Assembly (NCBI GenBank): GCA_900770075.1
Contig: CAAGIZ010000208.1
Coordinates: 1-45,689 of the forward strand
Direction of reading: 5' to 3'
Length of the DNA: 45,689 nucleotides
From: Spirochaetia bacterium
Lineage (GTDB): Bacteria > Spirochaetota > Spirochaetia > Treponematales > Treponemataceae
Shown: in pieces, positions 8,395-16,178 of the stretch
How positions within the stretch are numbered: the stretch's first letter is position 1
How the letters are laid out: every line of letters begins with the position of its first letter
Notes under the pieces: model-generated
Seen by the model: the letters and a program-made list of their open reading frames with translations, nothing else
What the model was told of the DNA's origin: nothing
Database searches by the model: none
Translations under genes and position numbers: made by a program

Positions 8395-9708
8395 TTATAA
8401 TGCAACAAAATGCTGCGAAGCTTCGTTAGTTCTGACCCCATTAAGACTGGCAGTCACCTTTATCTTTCCGCTCTTACCTTTAGGAAGTTCTATAAAAGTA
8501 TCAGTCGTCTGTGTTTTCAAGATCTCTTCCTTTCCGTCATAAAAAACTGATACATCATAACGAATGCTTTCCATATCAACGGCAGGATTCACCATTGGCG
8601 TAATTGTTACCGCTTTTTTGTTCTCTGTAGGTTTTATTACAAGTCCAAAAATTCTGGCTTCCTGTGTTTTGATTTTTTCTGCATAGGAGTCATGAAACAT
8701 TTCCTCTTTGGGAACATTGCCGGTAAAATACTCGCACATGACCTTTGTATATTTATAGACTCCCTGAGCACTTAAATGATTGTCATCATGAAAATCCTCG
8801 TCTAAAAGCCTCAGGTATTTTTCTTTTGCAAGATTAAAGTCGTAGTATTCAAAACCCCGGTCATTACAGAATTTTTTTACAAAACTGTAATACTCATCAT
8901 AGTTTCCTTTTTCTGCAAGATAAAAATCTGAACATGGCATGGAATACATTGTAAGTTCAATGCCGTGTTCTTTGCAAAGTGCAATTATTCTGTCAATATC
9001 ATCCTTCCATTCATCACTTATCTTCCCTATCTGAATAGGACCTTCATCATAATAATTTGAAAAAGTACCGTTTTTTACAGGTCTTTTATCAAGAAGACAG
9101 CCTTTTCCGTCATAATCAGCATCTTTGTCTTTGTAAACGTAATTGAAATAATCACCGTTAAAGAAAGATTTGTACCTTGCTGCAAGATCTTTTGGATTGA
9201 GGCTCATGTGCTTGTCTTTTCCAATCGGAAGAAGTGAATTGATGTAATACTTAGGAGTAGACATTGTGCGGTAATAGTCAAATTTTATCTTCGGATCCCG
9301 AATATAATGGGCAATTGAGTATTCAGATTTAAAACCTTTTTTTTCTTTTACCGGCTGGTAAGTTGCAACAGCAAAATCGAGTTCAAGAAAAACCCTTTCA
9401 ATTTTGTGGAGTTTTACCGCCTGTCTTAAAACTGCATAAGTTCCGCCTATATGCTGTCCTGCAGAACCTGTGGAAAAATTATTCTTTTTCCATATTTCGT
9501 CTGCAACCTTTGGAGTAATTCCATGGCTTACGTGAGATGCACCGCAATAAAGAATTTCAACATTATCCTGCTCAAACAGTTCGTTCATCCAAATTCTTGT
9601 GTAAGCACTGGTTTCATCCCTGATTAAAAAAGCAAGGACTGTAGTGATTATAAAAAAGACAGCAATAAACAATGCTATCTTAACCGGTATTCTGACTTTG
9701 TCAGACAT
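8395..9708 (-). CDS. membrane-anchored SGNH-type acyltransferase/hydrolase (DltD/AlgJ-like role)
   Basis: This 437-residue protein has a single N-terminal membrane helix (about 9-28), with the rest predicted in the periplasm. The SGNH features are the nucleophile Ser58 in ILYCGASHVS and the Asp-x-x-His pair D308/H311 in FHDDNHLSAQG. Around 345-437 there is a C-terminal beta-rich region. Proteins of this type work with an MBOAT partner and transfer the acyl group to the polysaccharide or polymer. The MBOAT gene lies 9 bp downstream, and a perfect AGGAGG ribosome-binding site precedes the ATG. The exact acceptor is unknown. Confidence 0.8.
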   Translation of the reverse strand: MSDKVRIPVKIALFIAVFFIITTVLAFLIRDETSAYTRIWMNELFEQDNVEILYCGASHVSHGITPKVADEIWKKNNFSTGSAGQHIGGTYAVLRQAVKLHKIERVFLELDFAVATYQPVKEKKGFKSEYSIAHYIRDPKIKFDYYRTMSTPKYYINSLLPIGKDKHMSLNPKDLAARYKSFFNGDYFNYVYKDKDADYDGKGCLLDKRPVKNGTFSNYYDEGPIQIGKISDEWKDDIDRIIALCKEHGIELTMYSMPCSDFYLAEKGNYDEYYSFVKKFCNDRGFEYYDFNLAKEKYLRLLDEDFHDDNHLSAQGVYKYTKVMCEYFTGNVPKEEMFHDSYAEKIKTQEARIFGLVIKPTENKKAVTITPMVNPAVDMESIRYDVSVFYDGKEEILKTQTTDTFIELPKGKSGKIKVTASLNGVRTNEASQHFVAL

Positions 9709-9801
9709 TGTTCCTCCTGTATATTATTTTCTTCCATCTAAGTTGAGCATTTCTGCCTGTTTTGCAGACAGTAAAAAAATCTTTTTAAAAATCAAATCCA
9801 T

Positions 9802-11037
9802 CTAGGACTGCTTTTCTAGAATATCCATAAGAATCCTGTATACTTCAGATGAGGCTTTTCCCCTATTCTCCCAGGCTTCATCTCTTATCCGGTTTCTTGC
9901 AGCTTCCAGTTCAGTGCTTTCAATGGTCTTGTCGATAATGCTTTTTATGCCGGAAAAATCTTCTCTCTTTAACTGAACTCCAATTTTCCCAAGAATCTGC
10001 ATTTCCCATAAAGGTTCTTCCAGCCAGTCTATGTCGTAAGGTGATTTGTCAAAATTTGTATCCGCATAGATAAAAGGCCTGTCAAAGACAAGCGCATAAT
10101 CAAACATTACCCCGGAAAAATCAGTAATCATTATGTCAGCATTTTTCAAAACTTCAAAATTGTCGTTGTCGTAATTCCATTCAAAACAGGCATATTTTTC
10201 CTGAAGCGGTTTTAAAATATGCTGTTCGCTTACAACAGACTGGGGATGAGGCCGCACAATAACCTTGTAGCCAGTATTTTTCAGTGCATTTAAAAACTCA
10301 TCACCGAATTTAGAAAGAATGCTGCTTTTTCCCCAGGAAGGTGCAACAAGGACAATCTTTTCGCCTTTTTTTTGTGTGTTCGGCGACTCATCAAGCCGTT
10401 TTTTCATGGCATCAAGATAAGTACAGCCTGCAGCAAAAAACTCTTTTTGTTTTATGGAAGGACGAAGCTCTTCAATCTTTCTCATGGAAGAAAGCTGATT
10501 TATTCCTGTTCCCAAAACCACATCGTAATGGTCAAGACCAAACATTCTGTAACCCGCCAAATCTGAAACTGAATGAGGTATGTGAACATAAGTTTTTACA
10601 AATTTGCTTCTCTTCCATTGATAGACATCGAGCCCAGGTGTCGTTGCAAGCACTATGTCGGCATGCAGAAAATTGAGCTTTGCAAACCCCTTGTTTCCTT
10701 CGCCGATGAATTCTGTCTCTACAAATTTGTAATCCTGAGACAACGCAGGATCGTCCTTGCTCTGGGTCAGATACAATATTTTAACGCCGTGGTTCTCAAA
10801 CTCATCGCAAACAGGCTTAAAAACATTCCAATAACGCTTGTGATCGCTAAAGACAACTATCGAAACAGTTTTTGAATCGGATCCCCCTTCTTTTTTTCCA
10901 CCGGAAAGCAGAAACTTAACTTTCAAGAACAGAGCCCTAAAACCAAAGGTCGCAGCCGCAGCAATTCCTATAAAAAGAGAAAAAAGCATACTTCCCGTAC
11001 CAGGGTCAATGTAAAGCGGAAGAAACTGCAAAGCCAT
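9802..11037 (-). CDS. CDP-glycerol glycerophosphotransferase family protein (TagF/TagB-like)
   Basis: This 411-residue protein has an N-terminal hydrophobic segment with the motif YIDPGTGSMLFS, then a GT-B-like domain. The C-terminal half matches the CDP-glycerol:poly(glycerophosphate) transferase family: VIVRPHPQS around 250, and the donor-binding segment ITDFSGVMFDYALVFDRPFIY. The usual N-lobe HGTP motif is replaced by HIPHSVSDL, so the donor may not be CDP-glycerol. It probably builds or primes a phosphodiester-linked surface polymer at the inner face of the membrane. Its ATG shares one base with the stop of the upstream YidC-LtaS fusion (TAATG), indicating translational coupling. I am sure of the family, less so of the substrate. 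Confidence 0.82.
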   Translation of the reverse strand: MALQFLPLYIDPGTGSMLFSLFIGIAAAATFGFRALFLKVKFLLSGGKKEGGSDSKTVSIVVFSDHKRYWNVFKPVCDEFENHGVKILYLTQSKDDPALSQDYKFVETEFIGEGNKGFAKLNFLHADIVLATTPGLDVYQWKRSKFVKTYVHIPHSVSDLAGYRMFGLDHYDVVLGTGINQLSSMRKIEELRPSIKQKEFFAAGCTYLDAMKKRLDESPNTQKKGEKIVLVAPSWGKSSILSKFGDEFLNALKNTGYKVIVRPHPQSVVSEQHILKPLQEKYACFEWNYDNDNFEVLKNADIMITDFSGVMFDYALVFDRPFIYADTNFDKSPYDIDWLEEPLWEMQILGKIGVQLKREDFSGIKSIIDKTIESTELEAARNRIRDEAWENRGKASSEVYRILMDILEKQS

Positions 11038-13775
11038 TATTTTACATCCCCAACATTATTTTCTTTCCACTGCAAAAGAGGAATCCAGTTTTCAGGAATA
11101 AAGATGTCATCTTTTACAAACCATCCTCTTTTTTCATCAAGGGTAAACTGAGTCTTCCTTAAAAGCTGATCAGCATGATGCTCGCCGTTAGAGAGTGGGA
11201 AAAGAACTATACCGTTGTACCCCCCCCCTTCAATTTTTTTCCGCACAAGTTCTTTGCCAGTAAATGGATTTACCTTTACTGCTTCCGATATGTTTTCCAG
11301 TGCAAGAAGAGGAACATCAGCATTAGTCATAAAGGCATAATCATTTTTCAATTCAGACTTAGAACCAAAATCCTTGAACAAAAGAAGCGGATTGTAGGCT
11401 GCAGGAATTCCTGGATTTTCAAAACTGCTAAAAGCATCTGTCTTAACTGCTGCACCGTGGTCAGCAACGATGATTATTCTTGAATTGTCGTAAACATCAT
11501 TTTCCTTCAGAAAATCCAAAAACTTTGCAACCTGTGTAAGGGCGGCGGCATTAACCTTGTAATGTGACTGCTCAAAACCAGCTTTTTCTTCTGAAATTCT
11601 CAGCAAATCATCAGTCAGGTTGTGGGGTTCGTGAGGAGTATCCGAATCAATAAAAAGGTAATTGTCCGTTTCTGAAGAAAAGTCGGTCTGCTTGTCCAGA
11701 TAGTAAAGACTTGAGAAAATGTTGTAATAGTTTCTGTCGTCCCTCTGGTCAAATGCTATGCAGAGCCTGTAGAAAGTTGAACGCAGCGGCGGATAAAGGG
11801 TTTGCAGAACCAGAAAGTTTCTTATCTCTTTACGGCAAACCTTGTCAGCCTCATTGTTTACAACCCCGCCTTTCATACCGATTTCCTTAAAATAACAATC
11901 AGTATATTTTCCGAAAGTTGAATAAGCCTTCATCTGAGGATATTTTTCAAAAGGAGTCAAATCCTGTTCGTGAGCATAGTTGCACCATGGAGGGTCAGAA
12001 ACGGTAACCGAAAATCCTGCATCCTCAAAAATTTTAGGAAGCATCAGAATTGCCTCGTTATGTTTTTCTCTCAGAAGCTCACTTCTTCTCACGTTCATTT
12101 CCGAAGGAGAATACTCGTAGCCACCCATCATTGCAGGAGCCGCAAGAGAAGTATGGGTCGAAAAACTCAATGTATTAGGGTAATAGGTAAAGCCAGAAAA
12201 AGATTTCTTTTTTTCAGGGTATTCATCAAGAAATTTAGGAAAATAGGAACTTATTGCCCTGTCTAAAAACAAAACGATTACGTTTTTCCTATTTTTTGAA
12301 AGATGATAGATTTTTTCAAATTTTTCAGGGCTGTTCGTATCGGAAGAAGAAACAATGCTTTTTTCGTGGTTTTCACGGTGAACAGCAAAGGCCTTTTTTA
12401 TGTAATTTGTTTTCGTTATGCCGAAAGCGACTTCTGCCAGAACGATGGAAAATATACAGACATTCAGAATGGAAATTTTCTTCATTCTTGAAGCCAAAAC
12501 ATAAACGGCAAATGCCGCAGCAGGTACAAGCAATGGCAAAAAAACAAAGAAAGAAGAAAAATTCTTCAATACTTTGTCATTCTCAAGGGTAAACCCTACG
12601 CTTAAATTTCCGTAGGCATATTTAAAAATGTAGACGTTGGCAAGTGCACATGCAAGCAGGATAAAAAAAAGTCCCGGTAAAACCCGCTTTACTTTTTCGC
12701 CAAACATCCTGTAAACCGCACCCGGCCAAAAGACAAAAAAGCCTGCAAAAACAAAAAAAGAAGACCATATATAGCTTACGGGACTTTCCGTATCTCCCAA
12801 AAAGGAAAATTCAACAGGACTTGAAGCGATGATACTTGAAGAAAGCGTAAATCCCAAAAGAACAGCCAGAGCAGTTCCAGAAAGGGCAAGCAAAGGATAT
12901 CCAGAAAGAACAGTTTTTTCATCTGTTTCAAAACGCATAAAAAAACGTTTGTATAATAATGGAAGAAAAGTAACAAAAAGCGAAAAAACTACAATGCACA
13001 GTTTTTTTGCCGGATTCCCATGCCTGGAAAGTATGAACAAGGTAACAAGCCAGCACAGAAGGCTTATGGCACCATGCGCTATTCTTCCCGGATTTTTCAT
13101 TTTCATAACAATATTCTTAAATAACGAAAACGTGTTATTCAAAATCCAGTATATAACCAGTCCGCTGGGAGAATTGTACAAGAGAACAAGAAAAATCACG
13201 GCAACAACATAAAGCTGTGCCTTCTCCCTGAAAGGAGCTTCTTTCGTATAGATTGCACCGCTTACAAAGTTAATCAGCGTCATCAAAACGGGAAGAATGT
13301 GAATTCCGAAAACAAAGGACCCCAGTTTTATCGAAAAAAACTCATCAGGGGCGCCAAGATCACTAAAAATCCAAAAACTTGCCCCTCGAAGAGCCTCATT
13401 ATTGCTTAGATAGTGATAGGCTGCAATAAAAAAAGGAATTTCAATAAGGATTGAAAGAGAACTTCTCAGAACATAAAGAGGATGATAGTTATTCTGCCTG
13501 TAATACTCAGAAAGCATCATAAACTGCTCGTCACCCTTAAAAGTCTTTTTTATTCTTTTAACACGGAATTCAAGAGCTTTTGCAATTTTCCGTTCCTTTT
13601 CCTGTAGACGATCGGCAATGTTGTAAAGAGGGAGTGCCAGAAAATTTATAGCAAGGCTTACTCCAAGAACCGCCCCCATAACACCGATTGAACTTATTTT
13701 GTTAAGGATAAAGTTAAACACCCAGTCTACAATGGTTTCAATTGGGGAAATAATGACATAATATAAAAAATTCAA
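11037..13775 (-). CDS. YidC-like domain fused to an LtaS/sulfatase-type phosphotransferase
   Basis: This is a continuous 912-residue fusion. Residues about 1-230 look like the YidC/Oxa1 core (TM1, cytoplasmic helical hairpin around 60-100 with RIKKTFKGDEQ, IEIPFFIAAYHY, and NSPSGLVIYWILNN). The conserved TM1 arginine of insertases is Asn44, so ordinary insertase activity is doubtful. More membrane helices follow to about 455. Residues about 495-860 are an alkaline-phosphatase/sulfatase-fold domain like lipoteichoic acid synthase: D505, T540/T542 in FSTHTS, H715/H718 in DTPHEPH, and D772-H773 in ADHG. It would act outside the inner membrane on a phosphodiester polymer. The start is a TTG with GAGG 7 nt upstream; the next in-frame Met would cut into TM1. 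A G9 tract lies in codons 850-852. Confidence 0.85.
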   Translation of the reverse strand: MNFLYYVIISPIETIVDWVFNFILNKISSIGVMGAVLGVSLAINFLALPLYNIADRLQEKERKIAKALEFRVKRIKKTFKGDEQFMMLSEYYRQNNYHPLYVLRSSLSILIEIPFFIAAYHYLSNNEALRGASFWIFSDLGAPDEFFSIKLGSFVFGIHILPVLMTLINFVSGAIYTKEAPFREKAQLYVVAVIFLVLLYNSPSGLVIYWILNNTFSLFKNIVMKMKNPGRIAHGAISLLCWLVTLFILSRHGNPAKKLCIVVFSLFVTFLPLLYKRFFMRFETDEKTVLSGYPLLALSGTALAVLLGFTLSSSIIASSPVEFSFLGDTESPVSYIWSSFFVFAGFFVFWPGAVYRMFGEKVKRVLPGLFFILLACALANVYIFKYAYGNLSVGFTLENDKVLKNFSSFFVFLPLLVPAAAFAVYVLASRMKKISILNVCIFSIVLAEVAFGITKTNYIKKAFAVHRENHEKSIVSSSDTNSPEKFEKIYHLSKNRKNVIVLFLDRAISSYFPKFLDEYPEKKKSFSGFTYYPNTLSFSTHTSLAAPAMMGGYEYSPSEMNVRRSELLREKHNEAILMLPKIFEDAGFSVTVSDPPWCNYAHEQDLTPFEKYPQMKAYSTFGKYTDCYFKEIGMKGGVVNNEADKVCRKEIRNFLVLQTLYPPLRSTFYRLCIAFDQRDDRNYYNIFSSLYYLDKQTDFSSETDNYLFIDSDTPHEPHNLTDDLLRISEEKAGFEQSHYKVNAAALTQVAKFLDFLKENDVYDNSRIIIVADHGAAVKTDAFSSFENPGIPAAYNPLLLFKDFGSKSELKNDYAFMTNADVPLLALENISEAVKVNPFTGKELVRKKIEGGGYNGIVLFPLSNGEHHADQLLRKTQFTLDEKRGWFVKDDIFIPENWIPLLQWKENNVGDVK
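11220..11228 (-). repeat. G9 homopolymer in coding sequence (possible phase-variation tract)
   Basis: Nine consecutive G on the coding (minus) strand encode the Gly-Gly-Gly of KKIEGGGYNG in the YidC-LtaS fusion. Loss of one G brings a TAG in frame 7 codons after the tract begins. Gain of one G brings a TAA about 13 codons on. Either change removes roughly the last 55-60 residues. Confidence 0.75.
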
Positions 13776-14051
13776 AATTAGTCCTCAAAGATGTAACTTT
13801 TTCATAATATTTTTTGTTTAAATTTTTTAAACACTTTTTTTATACTACATCAAAGACTATAAAATTAAAAGTGAAATTTATCTTGAATTTGTCAATTTTG
13901 TACAAAAAAACAATTTTCAGATTTTTTATCAAAAAAAATAAAAATTCCGCTCAGAAAGCCCCAAACTGCCTGAAAACTTACATTTTTAGTGTCATCCCAA
14001 CTACAATCCCTTCCTCCCTATTCAGCCACCAAACTCCCCCCCACACAAACA
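13776..14051. other. AT-rich intergenic region upstream of the fusion gene
   Basis: No gene is visible. The half nearest the fusion gene is strongly AT-rich and should contain its promoter. It holds a palindrome GTTTAAA/TTTAAAC (13816-13832) and, on the minus strand, an isolated TTGACA (13895-13890) without a convincing -10 at the right distance. The half nearest the nucleotidyltransferase stop is unusually C-rich on the plus strand (C7 at 14036-14042) and shows no hairpin terminator. Confidence 0.5.
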
Positions 14052-14804
14052 TCATCCACCAAACACTCTCTGAGCCTCCTCCAGACTCTCCAAATTCCCA
14101 ATGTCGTGCCTTTTCCCCGGCATAAGCCAGGCATGCACGGTCTTTTCCCTGCAAAACCAGGAAATAAAGTCGCCGGGTGCATCCGTTCCGCATGGAATTT
14201 TTCCCTCTGCGTCTTTTGTACAGGCTTTTTTTATAAAAGGCAAATCTTCCTTCCTGTAAACATAAAATGGAGGTACCGCCCAATGACTTTCAGGTTCCGC
14301 CGGTTTTTCCTGCATCTTTAGAACCCGGTCATCGCTGTCAATTACAGCAACCCCAGTCCGCCTGAGCCTTTCCCGGCTTTCCTCAAAATGTCTCATTATG
14401 CAGGCAGATTTTTTTTCATTAAAATAATCCACAAAGCCCTTCAGAGAAAAGTCCAGAATATTATCCCCCGCAAGAACCAGAACATCCTCATTTAAAGCAC
14501 ATTTTTCAATTGCAAAAAGTATGTCACGGACAGCCCCGATTCGGTTTTCATTTTCCGTAGAACCGTCGTCAATCACAGTAACAGCGTGCTTGAAAGAACG
14601 GTTGTTTTTCCATTCTTCAAAAATTGTAACAAATTTATGGTTAGAAACAATAATGTGCTCATCAATTCCGTCAATACAATCTATGTCGTCAATCAGCCTG
14701 TCCAAAATAGTGGTTTTTCCAACTTTCAGCAGGGGTTTTGGAAAATTTTCAGTCAAAGGATAAAGCCGGGTGGCATAGCCTGCAGCAAGTATTATGGATT
14801 TCAT
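14052..14804 (-). CDS. sugar-1-phosphate nucleotidyltransferase
   Basis: This 250-residue protein is a nucleotidyltransferase of the RmlA/GlmU-N type. It has the signature IILAAGYATRLYPLTENFPK with the catalytic Arg and Lys at residues 4-23, then a GDN metal-binding segment (VLVLAGDNILDF) near 105. It should couple a sugar phosphate, or possibly phosphocholine, to a nucleotide to make the activated donor. There is no left-handed beta-helix, so it does not acetylate. It starts 169 bp after the stop of the GHMP kinase gene on the same strand; the gap holds a repeat element. A GGAG ribosome-binding site sits 8 nt upstream. The pairing with a sugar kinase suggests both act in one salvage-style activation route. 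Confidence 0.85.
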   Translation of the reverse strand: MKSIILAAGYATRLYPLTENFPKPLLKVGKTTILDRLIDDIDCIDGIDEHIIVSNHKFVTIFEEWKNNRSFKHAVTVIDDGSTENENRIGAVRDILFAIEKCALNEDVLVLAGDNILDFSLKGFVDYFNEKKSACIMRHFEESRERLRRTGVAVIDSDDRVLKMQEKPAEPESHWAVPPFYVYRKEDLPFIKKACTKDAEGKIPCGTDAPGDFISWFCREKTVHAWLMPGKRHDIGNLESLEEAQRVFGG

Positions 14805-14849
14805 TTTTCAACTCCAGATTGATTTTTTACGGGCGTTTCCCCTCACATC

Positions 14850-14962
14850 CGTTCGGGACCGCTATGTCCGCCCTTCGCTTTGCGCTCATTCAGGAGATTT
14901 CTGAGTTTCCTTCGCAAACTCAGAAATCTCCTGAACGCCTTCGGCGGGGCTACCAGCGCTAA
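14850..14962 (+). repeat. variable-stem hairpin element, copy A
   Basis: In order: a small hairpin CGC-TTT-GCG (14876-14884), a conserved TCAT, a perfect 20-bp hairpin (14889-14908 with 14916-14935, 7-nt loop CCTTCGC), a second small hairpin CGCC-TTC-GGCG (14936-14946), then GGGGCT. The same order recurs in three other intergenic sites here with different stem sequences. It lies between the sugar kinase stop and the nucleotidyltransferase start. Confidence 0.7.
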
Positions 14963-14973
14963 CGCAAACTCCG

Positions 14974-16149
14974 TCAGTTTATTCCGTCTGCTGTCTTGCA
15001 GAAAACAATGTTAAACCGGGAAGTAAGTTCCGGAAACCTCTTTAAATATTCAGACCGTATTTTCGCTTCCACAGCGACTTTTTTTGCAGGATCCACAATA
15101 GCCATGGCACAGCCGTTAAAGCCGGCACCGCTAAAGCGTCCGCCGTAAATTCCATCTGTATCTTCCATTATATCCTGCAAAACTTTCAATTCATCGCTTC
15201 CAGTTTCATATTTTTCTATGGAAGACCTTCCGCTTTCAAAAATCAGCCTGCCGAACTCTTTCAAATCTCCGCTCTGAAAAGCCTTAACACCTTTTTTTAC
15301 CCGCTCATTTTCCGAATAAAAATGATCAGCCCTCTTTGCCCAGTTGGCAGGAAGCCTGTCCCTGTACTGCAAAAAAACACCGTAAGGCACATCCCTCAAA
15401 AAAGAATCAGCGAATTTTCCGTATTCAATATGGGAAAAACCTTTTAGAGCATAGCTGGCAGCCTTGCACTCATCCACCCGCATATTATAGGCAGAACTGG
15501 CAAGTTTTCTTTCCAACCCGGAAAAAATCACCGCAATTTCAAAATCCGGCATAGATTCCGGGATTTTTATCAGTTTTGCAGAATCAGTTTTTGTGTCCAG
15601 ATAAAGCAGGTTGTTTTTTCTGGAAAAAATTTCGCAGCTTTGATCCAGCTTGCCTACATTTACGCCAATAAAATTTCTCTCTGCATCCAGAGCAAGGTTT
15701 AAAAGTTCTACAGAAGTAAGGTTTATGTCGTTTACAAAAGCCAAAGCTTTTAGATATGTTAAAAGCACGCTGGCAGAAGAAGAAAGTCCTCCCCCCAAAA
15801 CAGCACCCGAAACAACCCCCTTAACACCTTTTGTCAGGATGTATGATTTTTTTAACACGTAAGCGGCTGCAAAAAGATAATCCGCCCAGGTATACTGTCT
15901 TTCATACTCTTCGTTGAAATTTCCTAAGGCAGAGCCTTCAAAATTTTCAGAATAAACTTCTACTTCACAGTTATCTGCCTCAAAAAAAGAAAATTTTGTT
16001 CCCTTGTCAATTGCAAAACCAGTAACAAGCCCCAGCTGGTGATCTACATGGGCACCTAAAGGGCAAACCCTGTAAGGACAGAAAAAATCATGAACTTTTT
16101 CAGCATTTTCATTATTTTTGATAAATGACTTTATTTCTTCTTTGGACAT
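14974..16149 (-). CDS. GHMP sugar kinase, galactokinase family (galacturonokinase-like signature)
   Basis: This 391-residue kinase should phosphorylate C1 of a sugar using ATP. The substrate-binding signature at 25-37 reads PYRVCPLGAHVDH instead of the galactokinase GRxNLIGEHxDY. The PYRxCPLGAHxDHQ form is, to my knowledge, typical of galacturonokinase-like members. The ATP loop GGGLSSSAS is at 119-127, the catalytic Asp is D169 in GVNVGKLDQ, and the third motif is SGAGFNGCAMAIV. The start codon is only 29 bp from the divergent GT8 start, with a TATAAT ending 6 nt before the ATG and no ribosome-binding site. Substrate (galactose, galacturonate or other) is unproven. Confidence 0.85.
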   Translation of the reverse strand: MSKEEIKSFIKNNENAEKVHDFFCPYRVCPLGAHVDHQLGLVTGFAIDKGTKFSFFEADNCEVEVYSENFEGSALGNFNEEYERQYTWADYLFAAAYVLKKSYILTKGVKGVVSGAVLGGGLSSSASVLLTYLKALAFVNDINLTSVELLNLALDAERNFIGVNVGKLDQSCEIFSRKNNLLYLDTKTDSAKLIKIPESMPDFEIAVIFSGLERKLASSAYNMRVDECKAASYALKGFSHIEYGKFADSFLRDVPYGVFLQYRDRLPANWAKRADHFYSENERVKKGVKAFQSGDLKEFGRLIFESGRSSIEKYETGSDELKVLQDIMEDTDGIYGGRFSGAGFNGCAMAIVDPAKKVAVEAKIRSEYLKRFPELTSRFNIVFCKTADGIN

Positions 16150-16178
16150 ACTTCCATTATATCATTATAATTTCAAAT
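16150..16178. promoter_or_regulatory. compact divergent promoter pair, galK-like and GT8 genes
   Basis: Only 29 bp separate two divergent start codons. On the plus strand, TGGACA (16143-16148), 17 bp, TATAAT (16166-16171) places the start site about at the GT8 ATG (16179). On the minus strand, TATAAT at 16161-16156 lies 6 nt before the kinase ATG (16149). A second minus TATAAT at 16169-16164 has TAAACA 17 bp upstream. Neither gene has a Shine-Dalgarno sequence, so both mRNAs are predicted to be leaderless or nearly so. The two -10 regions overlap closely enough that the promoters may compete. Confidence 0.7.

Noticed and set aside
9721..9801. Hairpin TCTGC/GCAGA after the TagF-like gene as a terminator
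   Set aside because: The stem is five base pairs and no T-run follows on the minus strand; the genes are probably co-transcribed.
14036..14042. C7 tract after the nucleotidyltransferase gene as a second phase-variation site
   Set aside because: It is outside any coding frame and too far from the likely promoter of the fusion gene to claim an effect.
14820..14970. Copy A as an integron attC site (outer GCGTT / AACGC ends and a variable palindrome)
   Set aside because: The other three copies lack the AAC/GTT ends, spacing does not fit attC simple sites, there is no integrase and the flanking genes are not cassette-like.
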